Source of the DNA: Bradyrhizobium jicamae
GTDB lineage: Bacteria > Pseudomonadota > Alphaproteobacteria > Rhizobiales > Xanthobacteraceae
Assembly (NCBI RefSeq): GCF_018130695.1
Contig: NZ_JAFCJX010000009.1
Coordinates: forward strand, 1 to 64,000
Reading direction: 5' to 3'
DNA: 64,000 bases
The notes under the pieces: model-generated
Database searches by the model: none
The model's input: only the letters and a program-made list of their open reading frames with translations
Told to the model about the DNA's origin: nothing
Part shown: piece by piece, positions 18,326-27,281 of the stretch
How positions within the stretch are numbered: the stretch's first letter is position 1
Layout of the letters: every line of letters begins with the position of its first letter
Program-made: the position numbers and the translations under genes

Positions 18326-18340
18326 TTAAACCTTTGTTAA
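18326..18340 (+). promoter_or_regulatory. CtrA-type box upstream of the APC permease
   Basis: TTAA-ACCTTTG-TTAA, an exact TTAA-N7-TTAA match, 72 bases before the permease ATG. The remainder of the 308-base gap 18105-18412 shows no coding sequence or other clear signal. Confidence 0.5.
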
Positions 18341-18412
18341 CGCTGCTTGAATTGGATGGCCTGAGCCGGCACCATGACGGCGTTCAGGCGTGCGGCGGCT
18401 GAAGGTTGGGAA

Positions 18413-19783
18413 ATGGCGGCATCACCTACGGGCAGCGCAGCGTTGCGCGGCCCGATCTCCGGCGGCGGCTCGACCGTCTCGGTCCTGACCGCGACTGCAA
18501 TCGTCGTTGCCGACATGGTCGGCGTCGGCGTCTTCACCAGCCTCGGCTTCCAGGTCACCGACATCCCGTCCGGCTTCTCGATCCTGTTGCTCTGGGTCGT
18601 CGGCGGCATCGTCGCGCTGTGCGGCGTGTTCTCCTATGGCGAGCTGGGCGCGATGTTTCCGCGCTCGAGCGGCGAATACAACTTTCTCGGCCGCGCCTAT
18701 CACCCGGCCTTCGGCTTCCTCGCCGGCTGGGTCTCGGCGACCGTCGGCTTTGCTGCGCCGGTGGCACTCGCCGCGATGGCGTTCGGCGAGTACGGCCGCG
18801 CGATCCTGCCCGACGCGCCGCCGCTCGCGCTCGCCGTCGGCGTGGTCTGGCTGGTGTCGATCGTGCAGCTCACCGGCGTCCGGCATTCCTCCAATTTCCA
18901 GCTGGTCGCGACCATCCTGAAGGTGGTGCTGATCACAGCCTTCCTGGTGACCGGCTTCATCGTGGCGACGCCGCAGCCGGTGAGTTTTGCGCCGTCCTCG
19001 GCGGCGCTGTCGCAGGTACTGAGCGCGCCGTTCGCGATCAGCCTCGTGTTCGTGATGTATTCGTTCTCGGGCTGGAACGCGGCGACCTACATCATCGGCG
19101 AGATGCAGCTGCCTGAGCGCAACGTGCCGCGGGCGATGCTGTCAGGCACCCTGATCGTGCTGGTGCTCTATGTCGCGCTGAATGCGGTCTTCCTGCACAC
19201 CGCGCCGATCGACAAGCTCGCCGGCCAGCTCGATGTCGCCCGCATCTCCGGCAGCTACATCTTCGGCGAGATCGGCGGCCGGATCGTCGGCGCCATGATC
19301 TGCGTCGGGCTGATCTCCTCGATCTCGGCCATGATGTGGATCGGCCCGCGCGTCATGATGACGATGGGCGAGGACATCCCGGCGCTGAAACTGTTCGCGC
19401 GGCGTTCGAGCAATGGCGCACCGGCCTACGCGATCCTGTTTCAGCTGACGGTGGCGAGCCTGATGCTGTTCACCCGCAGCTTCGAGGCCGTGCTCGACTT
19501 CATCCAGTTCTCGCTGCTGTTCTGCTCGTTCTTCACGGTCGCGGGCGTGATCAAGCTCCGCATCACGCATCCGGAGCTGCCGCGGCCCTATCGCGCCTGG
19601 GGATACCCGGTCACCCCCGCGGTTTTCCTGCTCGTGACCGCCTTCATGATGTATTATCTGTTGACACAACGTCCGCTGCAGTCGGCGCTCGGTATTTTGA
19701 TCATGCTTTCAGGCCTTCTGATTTACGCGATTTTCCGCAAGCGGGAGGTGAGCCCGGCGACCGCAGGCCCGGGCCGCGAATGA
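18413..19783 (+). CDS. APC-superfamily amino acid permease
   Basis: 456 aa with about 12 membrane helices. The first helix reads VVADMVGVGVFTSLGFQV, the unwound GVGVF-type substrate site of the superfamily, and FPRSSGEYNFLGRAYHPAFG matches the conserved loop after TM2. Likely imports or exchanges an amino acid or amine; the substrate is not predictable. ATG at 18413 follows GGTTGGGA and is preferred to 18374. The stop overlaps the next gene's ATG (ATGA at 19780-19783), implying coupled translation. Confidence 0.88.
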   Translation: MAASPTGSAALRGPISGGGSTVSVLTATAIVVADMVGVGVFTSLGFQVTDIPSGFSILLLWVVGGIVALCGVFSYGELGAMFPRSSGEYNFLGRAYHPAFGFLAGWVSATVGFAAPVALAAMAFGEYGRAILPDAPPLALAVGVVWLVSIVQLTGVRHSSNFQLVATILKVVLITAFLVTGFIVATPQPVSFAPSSAALSQVLSAPFAISLVFVMYSFSGWNAATYIIGEMQLPERNVPRAMLSGTLIVLVLYVALNAVFLHTAPIDKLAGQLDVARISGSYIFGEIGGRIVGAMICVGLISSISAMMWIGPRVMMTMGEDIPALKLFARRSSNGAPAYAILFQLTVASLMLFTRSFEAVLDFIQFSLLFCSFFTVAGVIKLRITHPELPRPYRAWGYPVTPAVFLLVTAFMMYYLLTQRPLQSALGILIMLSGLLIYAIFRKREVSPATAGPGRE

Positions 19784-21015
19784 CGCCGTCAATGACAGTG
19801 ATCCTTTCTCGCAGAACATTGCTGCTCGCCACGAGCCTCCTGCTCACGACGGCGCTTCCGGCGCGCGCCGCCGAGGTGACCGCTGACGACACCGCGCGCT
19901 TCCTTGCCGGCATGCAGCCATCGGCGGATTCGCCGCTGATGCCGCTGACAAAAGATCCGTCCTGGCAGCGTCACGCCAAATTCTTCGATTCCGCCTTCGA
20001 GAAGCTCGAGCAACGGCAGCTGGCGAAAGTTCGCGCCTGGTCGGAGACCAATCTCGCCGCGCCGAAGCCGACCATGTTCTACATGTTCTCGGGGCCGGAC
20101 TTCCTCTACGCCAACGCGTTCTACTCCAAGGCCACGACTTATGTGCTGAGCGCGCTGGAGCCGCCCGGCAACGTGCCCGATCTGACCAGGCTGCCGCGCG
20201 GCGGCGTCGGTGCCGCGCTCTACAATGTCGAGCGCTCGATCAACTCGATCCTGAGCTTCTCCTTCTTCATCACCAAGCAGATGAAGGTCGATCTGCATGC
20301 CGGGCAGATCAGCGGCACCCTGCCGATCCTCTACGTCTTCCTGGCGCGCTCGGGCAAGACGATCCGCGACGTCAAGCCGGTCGCGCTCGATGAGAGCGGC
20401 ACGCTCACGGTCGGCGCCGATGCGCGGGGTGCGGTGCGCGGCGCGCGCATCACCTTTGCGGGCGACGATGGCGTCGAGAAGACGCTGTATTACTTCTCGA
20501 CCGATCTCTCCAATCCCGGCGCGAAGTCGAGCGGCTTCCTGAAATTCTGCGCCACGCTCGGTCCCGGTAACAGCCTGATCAAGAGCGCGTCGTATCTCTT
20601 GCACTCCGGCAGTTTCACCGTGGTGCGCGACTTCATCCTCAACAACAGCTCAACCATCATCCAGGACGATTCCGGAATTCCGCTGCACTATTACGGCCAG
20701 AAGAAATGGCGCTTCTTCCCGTTCGGCCGCTACCTCGGCCCGATCAACGAATTCCCCGGACGTTACCAGGAATCCTATGCCGAACTGTTCCGGCGCGCGC
20801 AGCCGATCGATTTCGGCATCGGCTATCGCTGGCGCACCAATGAATCCAACCTGCTGCTCTCGGTGAGATTGCCCGATGACGGCACCGGCGCGGCGGAGAC
20901 GACGTCGGCGACAGAAGAGCCGGCGCCAAAGCCGCGCTCGCGCAAGCCGCGTCCACCGGCCGAGATCCCGGCGGAGCCGCGGCGGGGCGGCGGCTTCCTC
21001 TGGTTCGGACGTTAA
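19780..21015 (+). CDS. Exported protein of unknown function, translationally coupled to the permease
   Basis: 411 aa. The N-terminus SRRTLLLATSLLLTTALPARAA is a signal peptide with a twin-arginine-like SRR start, so Tat export is possible. The body has well-formed mixed secondary structure (FYMFSGPDFLYANAFYSKA, YNVERSINSILSFSFFIT, VRDFILNNSSTIIQDDSGIP) and a proline/arginine-rich tail before a final GGGFLWFG. I do not recognise the family beyond an uncharacterised conserved protein. Overlap with the permease stop suggests related roles. A second Met four codons in (19792) is an alternative start. Confidence 0.75.
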   Translation: MTPSMTVILSRRTLLLATSLLLTTALPARAAEVTADDTARFLAGMQPSADSPLMPLTKDPSWQRHAKFFDSAFEKLEQRQLAKVRAWSETNLAAPKPTMFYMFSGPDFLYANAFYSKATTYVLSALEPPGNVPDLTRLPRGGVGAALYNVERSINSILSFSFFITKQMKVDLHAGQISGTLPILYVFLARSGKTIRDVKPVALDESGTLTVGADARGAVRGARITFAGDDGVEKTLYYFSTDLSNPGAKSSGFLKFCATLGPGNSLIKSASYLLHSGSFTVVRDFILNNSSTIIQDDSGIPLHYYGQKKWRFFPFGRYLGPINEFPGRYQESYAELFRRAQPIDFGIGYRWRTNESNLLLSVRLPDDGTGAAETTSATEEPAPKPRSRKPRPPAEIPAEPRRGGGFLWFGR

Positions 21016-21031
21016 CGCGCGATTTTTGTTT

Positions 21032-21080
21032 GCGCATGATCTGTTCGGAAAACCGCTTCACACTTTTCCGGATCATGCGC
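21032..21080. repeat. GCATGATC palindromic repeat, copy 1
   Basis: GCGCATGATC...GATCATGCGC with the interior CGGAAAACCGCTTCACACTT. The same unit recurs at 46100-46148, 50849-50897, 55652-55698 and 58564-58633. It directly follows the preceding gene and could act as a transcript end. Confidence 0.9.
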
Positions 21081-21085
21081 TCGCA

Positions 21086-21253
21086 TCACCATCGCACGCT
21101 CTGGCTTGGTACGATGAAGGCCGTTGTTGGCGGCACGATGGAATCGTGGGTCATATAAACGAAGCCGGCAACGATCAGAACGAGCAGGGCGATCACGGCC
21201 AGCAAATCGATCTGGCGGGGGTCGTGACCTCCGTGGCTGATTTTCCAGCGCAT
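21086..21253 (-). CDS. Small single-span membrane protein
   Basis: 55 aa: a short charged head (MRWKISHGGHDPRQID), one hydrophobic helix (LLAVIALLVLIVAGFVYM) and a 20-residue tail. The ribosome site GGGAGG eight bases before ATG is among the best in the region, which is the main argument that this gene is real. It lies 83 bases downstream of yidD on the same strand. Function unknown. Confidence 0.7.
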   Translation of the reverse strand: MRWKISHGGHDPRQIDLLAVIALLVLIVAGFVYMTHDSIVPPTTAFIVPSQSVRW

Positions 21254-21336
21254 TGTTGTTTCCTCCCAACCGGGGCAAGAAAACAATGCCGCAGCTTGGC
21301 CACAGTTCCGCGTGGCTGCAATGCGCGTTTGGAATC

Positions 21337-21690
21337 TCAGTCCGCGTTGACGCCGCGCCAGCGGCCGTAGCGCCAGGGCAGGTACCAGCACGCACCCGAT
21401 GGCTTCACCTGCGGAACGTTGTCGATGCCCGATGTGCCCCAAGGCTGGCAGCGCAACAGCCGCGCCAGTGTCATCCATCCGCCCGCCCACAGTCCGAAGC
21501 GCTCGATCGCCTCGTCGCCATAGACCGAGCAGGTCGGCAGGTGCCGGCAGTTGTAGCCGACCAGCGGCGACAGCGTGTGCCGGTAGATCCAGATCACCCC
21601 GCGGCCGGCGTTACGCGGCAGACGCAGAACCTTGTTGGCACAGTGCGTGCATTGTTCGACGCGTGGCGTGGAAGGGCCTGCAGGATGCAT
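21337..21690 (-). CDS. yidD: Membrane protein insertion efficiency factor YidD
   Basis: 117 aa. The family core is unmistakable: IWIYRHTLSPLVGYNCRHLP, then TCSVYGDEAIERFG and LARLLRCQPWG with the conserved Cys, Tyr and Arg residues. It assists the YidC insertase at the inner membrane. The Met at 21690 gives about 30 residues before the core, including a CTHC pair that is not part of the usual domain; the frame is open further upstream but not convincing. Confidence 0.93.
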   Translation of the reverse strand: MHPAGPSTPRVEQCTHCANKVLRLPRNAGRGVIWIYRHTLSPLVGYNCRHLPTCSVYGDEAIERFGLWAGGWMTLARLLRCQPWGTSGIDNVPQVKPSGACWYLPWRYGRWRGVNAD

Positions 21691-21923
21691 GTGCAAACAA
21701 TCTACCGTAGTCTTGCGGAGGTTCCAAAGCGAGGAACTCAGTATTTGCAGATATTTACGCCACAGTTCGCAACTATCGCACCGCAAAGCGACGGAGCAAG
21801 CCAAGGTATTATGGACGGCCCAGGACAGCACAGCTACCGTTTTGCCAATGCTCCGATGACAGAATCGTGTCGCGTTGAAGTGGGGCCATCGCTGCTTTTT
21901 GTGGCTTGGGGGAAGGAACCAAA

Positions 21924-22844
21924 TTGAGGCTTGTGAGGTCGCTTTCATTGCGCGGCTGGGCGCTTCTCGGCGCCGTCGGCCTTTGCATCGCAATGCCCGG
22001 CACAGTCGTCACGACGCTGGGCAATTCGGCGCACGCCGGCTCGACCCTCGAAGAACGCAAGCTGCCGATGAAGTTCAGCTGGGTCGCCTGCGAGCCGAAT
22101 TGCAAGGGCTGGATCTCTGCGGTCGGCATCATCACGGCAGACAGCCCGAAGGACTTCGAAACATTCGCGCGCAATCATGACCTGCGCGGCACGACCGTGG
22201 TGCTCGACTCCAGCGGCGGCTCGGTCAATGACGCGATCACGCTCGGCCGTCGGTTCCGCGGTCTCGATCTCAAGACCACCGTGGGCACGAGTGTCGCCAT
22301 CGATACGCCGCAGGGCGCGCGCGCGACCGTGGTTCCCGAGGCCTATTGCGAGTCGATGTGCGTGTTCCTGCTGCTGTCAGGCAAGACGCGCTACGTGCCC
22401 GAGGCCGCACGTATTCGCGTGCACCAGATCTGGATGGGCGACCGCGCTGACGATGCGCGTGCCGCGAGCTACAGCGCGCAGGATCTCATGATCGTCGAGC
22501 GCGACATTGGCCGTCTCGCCAAATACACCTTCGACATGGGCGGCGCGGGCGATCTGCTGTCGCTCTCCCTCAGCGTTCCGCCGTGGGAGGACCTGCATGA
22601 ATTGTCGCCGGCAGAGCTGCGGCTGACCAACCTGATCACGACCGAAGCGATCGCCGACGTGCTGCCGCGGCAAGACAACGCCAACGTGCCGATGGCCGAG
22701 GTGAAGACGAAGCCGACGCAGGACCGTTTTGTGAGCCGCGCGGTCGACGGCGAAGCGCAGCCGCAGCCGACGAAGTCGACCAAGACGGCGGAAGCGCTGA
22801 CCGGCGGCCATGCCGCACCCGCGCCGGTTCAGCCAGCGCAGTAA
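21924..22844 (+). CDS. Exported ClpP-fold protein (COG3904-like), paralogue 2
   Basis: 306 aa with a signal peptide (RLVRSLSLRGWALLGAVGLC). It shows the same fold markers as 13881-15122: TVVLDSSGGSVNDAITLG, then C-E-S-M-C at the nucleophile position, then RIRVHQIWMG with the His. The C-terminal 50 residues are low complexity. Start set at TTG 21924 because GGAAGGA lies at ideal spacing; another TTG at 21906 is in frame. Whether these proteins are proteases is unproven, but Ser and His positions are kept in both copies. Confidence 0.72.
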   Translation: MRLVRSLSLRGWALLGAVGLCIAMPGTVVTTLGNSAHAGSTLEERKLPMKFSWVACEPNCKGWISAVGIITADSPKDFETFARNHDLRGTTVVLDSSGGSVNDAITLGRRFRGLDLKTTVGTSVAIDTPQGARATVVPEAYCESMCVFLLLSGKTRYVPEAARIRVHQIWMGDRADDARAASYSAQDLMIVERDIGRLAKYTFDMGGAGDLLSLSLSVPPWEDLHELSPAELRLTNLITTEAIADVLPRQDNANVPMAEVKTKPTQDRFVSRAVDGEAQPQPTKSTKTAEALTGGHAAPAPVQPAQ

Positions 22845-22861
22845 GTTACCTGTCCTGTTGG

Positions 22862-23027
22862 GGTGAGCTCGGCCTCGTGGTTCGAGACGCCGCTGCGCGG
22901 CTCCTCACCATGAGGGTCTAGCACCAACCCCTCGGCGAGGATTCCAATCTCGCGCGCTGCTGTAGCCGCTCATCCTGAGGAGCGCGAACGCGCGTCTCGA
23001 AGGACGAGGCCCGAAAGCTACGCCGGC
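22862..23027. repeat. Inverted-repeat element (TCATCCTGAGGAG family), copy 1
   Basis: Contains GGTTCGAGACG...GGCTCCTCACCATGAGGGTC and, later, CTCATCCTGAGGAGCGCG...CGTCTCGAAGGA, a palindromic arrangement. The same words recur at 59380-59506. Lies just past the ClpP-like gene and ends next to the scaffold gene's stop. Confidence 0.8.
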
Positions 23028-23464
23028 TGCCCGGCCTTGGCCTCGATCTGGCCGATCGCATCCACGACCGCGTCGAAGGTCAGCATGGTCGAGGCGTGGC
23101 GTGCCTTGTAGTCGCGCACGGGCTCGAGCAGGGCGATGTCGGCCCATTTGCCGATTTGCGGCGGGCTGCCGTTTTCCTTCAGCATCCTGCGCACAGTCTC
23201 GCGCAGTTCGCGCAGCTCCTCGGCGGTCGACCCGATGACGTGGCTCGCCATGATCGAGGAGGACGCCTGGCCGAGCGCGCAGGCCTTCACGTCATGGGCG
23301 AAGTCGGTCACGACGGGGCCTTCCATCTTGAGGTCGACCTTCACGGTCGAGCCGCAGAGCTTGGAATGGGCGGTGGCGCTGGCGTCGGGATCGGACAGTC
23401 GTCCGAGGCGCGGAATATTGCCGGCCAACTCGATGATCCGCTTGTTGTAGATGTCGTTCAGCAT
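23018..23464 (-). CDS. IscU/NifU-like Fe-S cluster scaffold protein, third Cys replaced
   Basis: 148 aa. The sequence follows the U-type scaffold (PF01592): first cysteine in HSKLCGSTVKV, second in KACALGQASSSIM. In IscU a third cysteine sits in a LHCS-type motif; the aligned position here reads RHASTMLTFDAVVDAI, so it is alanine. It may therefore hold clusters differently or need a partner. Start ATG at 23464. Divergent from folE with 220 bases between; the scaffold-folE-hisI neighbourhood is a common rhizobial arrangement from memory. Confidence 0.82.
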   Translation of the reverse strand: MLNDIYNKRIIELAGNIPRLGRLSDPDASATAHSKLCGSTVKVDLKMEGPVVTDFAHDVKACALGQASSSIMASHVIGSTAEELRELRETVRRMLKENGSPPQIGKWADIALLEPVRDYKARHASTMLTFDAVVDAIGQIEAKAGQPA

Positions 23465-23684
23465 GGGGACAGATGCTCGGTTCCGGCAGGGCCGGGCGCC
23501 CTTGGCGGCTGGTTCTGACCGTCCTATATATGAACGGCATTGCCGGAAATATAGTCCGGCCATGCAGCACCTGCAGGCATAGCGGTGCTACCAAAGTGAG
23601 GGACTCAGGCGCCCGGCGGCCGAAGAGCGCTGCCCCGTCTGCCCGGTGACACCTCCGGCCGAAGGCCGGTCGAACGGAGAAGAC

Positions 23685-24371
23685 ATGGACGCCTTGATCA
23701 AGACCATCCGCCCCAACAAGCCATCCGAGCCGAAGGAGCGTCCGGCCGAGCTCGATCCCTCCGAATTCCTAGCGGCCGCCGTCCGCGCCGACCAGCCGCG
23801 CCCGTCGCGCGCCGAAGCCGAGCATGCGGTGCAGACGCTGCTGTCCTATATCGGCGAGGACCCGAGCCGCGAGGGGTTGCTGGATACGCCGCGCCGCGTC
23901 GTCGAGGCCTATGACGAGCTCTACCAGGGCTACCACCAGTGCCCGGCCGAGGTGCTGAACCGCACCTTCGGCGAGACCGCCGGCTACGACGATTTCGTGC
24001 TGGTGCGCGACATCGAATTCACCTCGCAGTGCGAGCATCACATGATGCCGTTCTACGGCAAGGCGCATATCGCCTATACGCCGGTCGAGCGGGTGGTCGG
24101 CCTGTCCAAGCTGGCGCGGCTGACCGACATCTTCGCCCGCCGCCTGCAGACGCAGGAGCATCTCACCGCCCAGGTGGCTGCTGCGATCGATGAGATCCTG
24201 AAGCCCCGCGGCGTTGCCGTGCTGATCGAGGCGGAGCATACCTGCATGTCGGTGCGGGGCGTCGCCAAGCATGGCGCGATGACCTTCACCAGCCGCTTCA
24301 CCGGCGTGTTCCGCGATAATCCGGCGGAGCAGCAGCGCTTCCTGTCCCTGGTGCGAGGACCGAACCGGTAA
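23685..24371 (+). CDS. folE: GTP cyclohydrolase I
   Basis: 228 aa. Converts GTP to dihydroneopterin triphosphate, the first step of folate (and preQ0) synthesis. Zinc ligands are in [17 protein letters not shown] and [32 protein letters not shown] is the conserved core helix. The first 35 residues are an unconserved extension. ATG follows GGAGAAGAC. hisI starts 25 bases downstream, so the two probably form one transcript. Confidence 0.96.
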   Translation: MDALIKTIRPNKPSEPKERPAELDPSEFLAAAVRADQPRPSRAEAEHAVQTLLSYIGEDPSREGLLDTPRRVVEAYDELYQGYHQCPAEVLNRTFGETAGYDDFVLVRDIEFTSQCEHHMMPFYGKAHIAYTPVERVVGLSKLARLTDIFARRLQTQEHLTAQVAAAIDEILKPRGVAVLIEAEHTCMSVRGVAKHGAMTFTSRFTGVFRDNPAEQQRFLSLVRGPNR

Positions 24372-24396
24372 CCTCGCAAGCGTTTCGAGGTTATCC

Positions 24397-24822
24397 GTGT
24401 CTGCATCCCACGATCACGAGCGCGAAGAGGGGCTGGCCTTCCAGCCCAAATTCGACGCGTCAGGTCTCGTGACCTGCGTTGCGACCGACGTTGCATCCGG
24501 CGACGTGCTGATGGTTGCGCACATGAACGACGAGGCGCTGCGCAAGACCATCGCGACCGGCGAGGCCTGGTATTTCAGCCGCTCCCGCAATGCCTTATGG
24601 CGAAAAGGTGAGACGTCAGGTCAAACCCAGCGCGTGGTCGAGATGCGGCTCGATTGCGATCAGGACGCGGTGTGGATTCGCGTCGAGCAGATCGGCGCGG
24701 CCTGTCATACCGGACGGCGCTCCTGCTTTTATCGCGCGGTCAAGGGTGAGGGCGGCGCCGTCAGCCTGTCCTTCGTCGATGCCGACCGGCTGTTCGATCC
24801 GGCGCAGGTCTATCGCACATAG
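24397..24822 (+). CDS. hisI: Phosphoribosyl-AMP cyclohydrolase
   Basis: 141 aa, monofunctional (no HisE domain), as usual in alphaproteobacteria. Opens the adenine ring in the third step of histidine synthesis. Metal sites: [11 protein letters not shown] and [16 protein letters not shown]; the conserved [21 protein letters not shown] is present. GTG start. Its 3' end overlaps the convergent ccoS by 13 bases. Confidence 0.95.
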   Translation: MSASHDHEREEGLAFQPKFDASGLVTCVATDVASGDVLMVAHMNDEALRKTIATGEAWYFSRSRNALWRKGETSGQTQRVVEMRLDCDQDAVWIRVEQIGAACHTGRRSCFYRAVKGEGGAVSLSFVDADRLFDPAQVYRT

Positions 24823-25007
24823 CCATCATCTGGCCCTGCTACGGGCCGCTTCTCGACAACGGGTCCCTGATTGCCCTCGAACAGAATACGTTCGGCCGCA
24901 CCCTGGAGATCGTCGTATTGGCCGCTCCTCAACGTCCACATGAACGATGCCAGCCCAGCCAGGCCCATTCCGATCGCGATGGGGACAAGGAAGAAATAGT
25001 CGATCAT
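24810..25007 (-). CDS. ccoS: cbb3-type oxidase assembly protein CcoS (FixS)
   Basis: 65 aa single-span protein starting [18 protein letters not shown], with the short basic-polar tail typical of the family ([15 protein letters not shown]). Needed for cofactor insertion into the cbb3 catalytic subunit. Start ATG overlaps the ccoI stop (ATGA, 25004-25007). Last gene of the oxidase operon. Confidence 0.9.
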   Translation of the reverse strand: MIDYFFLVPIAIGMGLAGLASFMWTLRSGQYDDLQGAAERILFEGNQGPVVEKRPVAGPDDGYVR

Positions 25008-27265
25008 TTGACCGGCCCATAGTTGAGAGCTGCGGTGCGATCACATGTCGGTGCCATCGGCCGGCGGATCGGTGAGCCCTGGTGAAGACGCAAGGCGTTT
25101 GCCACCACGATCACCGACGACAGTGACATCGCAACCGCCGCGATCAGCGGCGTGACATGACCGAGCACTGCGACCGGGATGGCGACGACATTATAGGCAA
25201 TCGCCAAGCCGAAATTCTGCCGCACCAGCGGTGCCGCGTCGCGCGCAATTGCGAGCGCCTGCGGCACGGCCTGAAGGCTTTCGCGCAGGAACACGACATC
25301 GGCGGCGTTGCGGCCGACATCGGCGGCCGACCCCGGTGCGATCGAGACATCGGCCGCGATCAGTGCCGGAGCATCGTTCAAGCCGTCACCGACCATCAGG
25401 ACCCTGCGGCCGGAGGCCTTCTGCGCGGCGATGCGAGCGACCTTGTCGGCCGGCCGCGCCGCGGCGGCAAAGCCTACTCCGAGGCGATCGGCGATGGCGC
25501 GGACCCGTGCGTCGCCGTCGCCGGACAGGATTTCGACGTGGAGGCCCGAACCCTTCAGTTCGGCGACGGCGTCCTGCGCTCCGGCGCGCAGGGAGTCCAC
25601 GAGGCGGAAGGTAGCAATGCAATCGCCGTTGCGCGACAACACGACGTTGGCATCGCGGTCCACGGGATCGCGTGAACGTTCCGCGATGGCCCAGTCCGGA
25701 CGACCCAGCCTGTAGACGTTTTCGTCCGACCGCGCCTCAAGACCCGCCCCCGGACATTCGGCGACGTCATCGAGCCGGACCGGCTTGCCACCGGCACCGA
25801 AGGCCGCCAGCGCCTGGGAGTAGGGATGACGCGAGTGCGCGGCGATCGCTGCCGCCAGCGCAAGCGCGGTGGCGTCAGAGCCGCTTCCCGGAGTGAGAAG
25901 CGGCCGGCCGGCCGTGAGCGTACCGGTCTTGTCGAAGACGACAGTGTCAACATCGGCAAGCCGCTCCAGCGCGCTGCCGTCCTTGATCATGATGCCGAGG
26001 TCGAACAGCCGCCCCGCGGCGACGACATGGACCATCGGCACGGCAAGGCCGAGCGCGCAGGGGCAGGTGATGATGAGCACCGCGATCGCAACCGTGATGG
26101 CGCGATGCGCATCGCCCGTGGCGATCATCCATCCGATGAAGGTCAGCAAGGCCGTGGCGTGGACGACCGGCGCATAAAGTCGCGCGGCACGGTCGGCGAT
26201 GCGGCGATAGGCCGAGCGGCCTGTCTCGGCCGTCTCCATCATCCGCACCATTTCGGCGAGGAAGGAGTTCCTTGCCGAAGCCGTCGCCATGACTGTGAGC
26301 GGGGCGGTGAGATTGAGGAGTCCGGCCTGCAATTCCGTGCCTTCGACAGCCGGTTGCGGCACGCTTTCACCCGATACCAGCGAGTGTTCGAGTTCGGAAC
26401 GGCCGCTGATCACGCGGCAATCCACCGGAACACGTTCGCCCGCCGCCAGCAGGATGGTCATTCCCGGCTCGATGTCATCGACGGGAAGGTAGATTTGCGT
26501 GCCGTCCGGCCTTTGCCAAAGCGCGCCGCGGGCGCTGAGCCGCGCCAATCCGCCCACCGCCCGACGCGCGCGTTCGCGCATCATGTGGTCGAGCGTGCGC
26601 CCGATCAGCAGGAAGAACAGCAGCGACACGGAAGCGTCGAAATAGGCGTGCTGGCCGTGCAGGGTGGTTTCCCAAAGGCTCATGCCAAACGCGAGCAGGA
26701 CGCCGATCGAAATCGGAACGTCCATATTGGTTTGGCCCTGGCGCAAGCTGCGCCACGCCGAACGAAAGAACGGCTGCCCCGAATAGGCCAGCGTCGGCAG
26801 CGCGATCGCGGCGGAGATCCAGTGAAAGAGGTCGCGCGTCGCAGCCTCCGCACCCGACCAGTTTGCCGCCGACAGCAGCATGATGTTGCTCGAGGCGAAC
26901 CCCGCGACCGCGAGCGCACGCCACAGGTTCGCCAGCGTGGGGTCCTTGCCGTCGGTGCCGACGTCGCGGATGTGGGCTTGATAACCGATGGCCGCAAGCG
27001 TCGGGAGCAGCGGCGGAAGTGTGTCGCCGCGCCATTGAACGGTGACGCTGCGGGCAGACAGATTGGCGCGCACATAGGCGACGCCGTCGAGCTTGCCGAG
27101 CGCCGTCTCAATTCTTTGCAGGCAGCCGCCGCAGTGGATGTCCGGCGCCGACAGATCGATCTGGCGCAGGCCATCCGGCAGCGCTCGGCTAGACAGCAGG
27201 ATTTCCTCGTCAGAGCTTTTGGTCTGATCGAAACAGAGTTCGGCGCCGGGTGCGCAGCAACTCAT
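25004..27265 (-). CDS. ccoI: Copper-transporting P-type ATPase for cbb3 assembly (CcoI/FixI)
   Basis: 753 aa. The N-terminus has a CC pair and a CysC motif region, then a heavy-metal domain with HCGGCLQRIE. Eight membrane helices follow with the metal-transport motif TCPCALGLAVPM, the phosphorylation site DKTGTLTAG, and the hinge MVGDGLNDAPALI. CcoI-type pumps export copper for the binuclear centre of cbb3 oxidase rather than for detoxification; the operon position supports this. Coupled to ccoS by a 4-base overlap. The start and the DUF2189 stop are separated by 16 bases. Confidence 0.94.
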   Translation of the reverse strand: MSCCAPGAELCFDQTKSSDEEILLSSRALPDGLRQIDLSAPDIHCGGCLQRIETALGKLDGVAYVRANLSARSVTVQWRGDTLPPLLPTLAAIGYQAHIRDVGTDGKDPTLANLWRALAVAGFASSNIMLLSAANWSGAEAATRDLFHWISAAIALPTLAYSGQPFFRSAWRSLRQGQTNMDVPISIGVLLAFGMSLWETTLHGQHAYFDASVSLLFFLLIGRTLDHMMRERARRAVGGLARLSARGALWQRPDGTQIYLPVDDIEPGMTILLAAGERVPVDCRVISGRSELEHSLVSGESVPQPAVEGTELQAGLLNLTAPLTVMATASARNSFLAEMVRMMETAETGRSAYRRIADRAARLYAPVVHATALLTFIGWMIATGDAHRAITVAIAVLIITCPCALGLAVPMVHVVAAGRLFDLGIMIKDGSALERLADVDTVVFDKTGTLTAGRPLLTPGSGSDATALALAAAIAAHSRHPYSQALAAFGAGGKPVRLDDVAECPGAGLEARSDENVYRLGRPDWAIAERSRDPVDRDANVVLSRNGDCIATFRLVDSLRAGAQDAVAELKGSGLHVEILSGDGDARVRAIADRLGVGFAAAARPADKVARIAAQKASGRRVLMVGDGLNDAPALIAADVSIAPGSAADVGRNAADVVFLRESLQAVPQALAIARDAAPLVRQNFGLAIAYNVVAIPVAVLGHVTPLIAAVAMSLSSVIVVANALRLHQGSPIRRPMAPTCDRTAALNYGPVK

Positions 27266-27281
27266 GGATCGGCTCCGTCTC

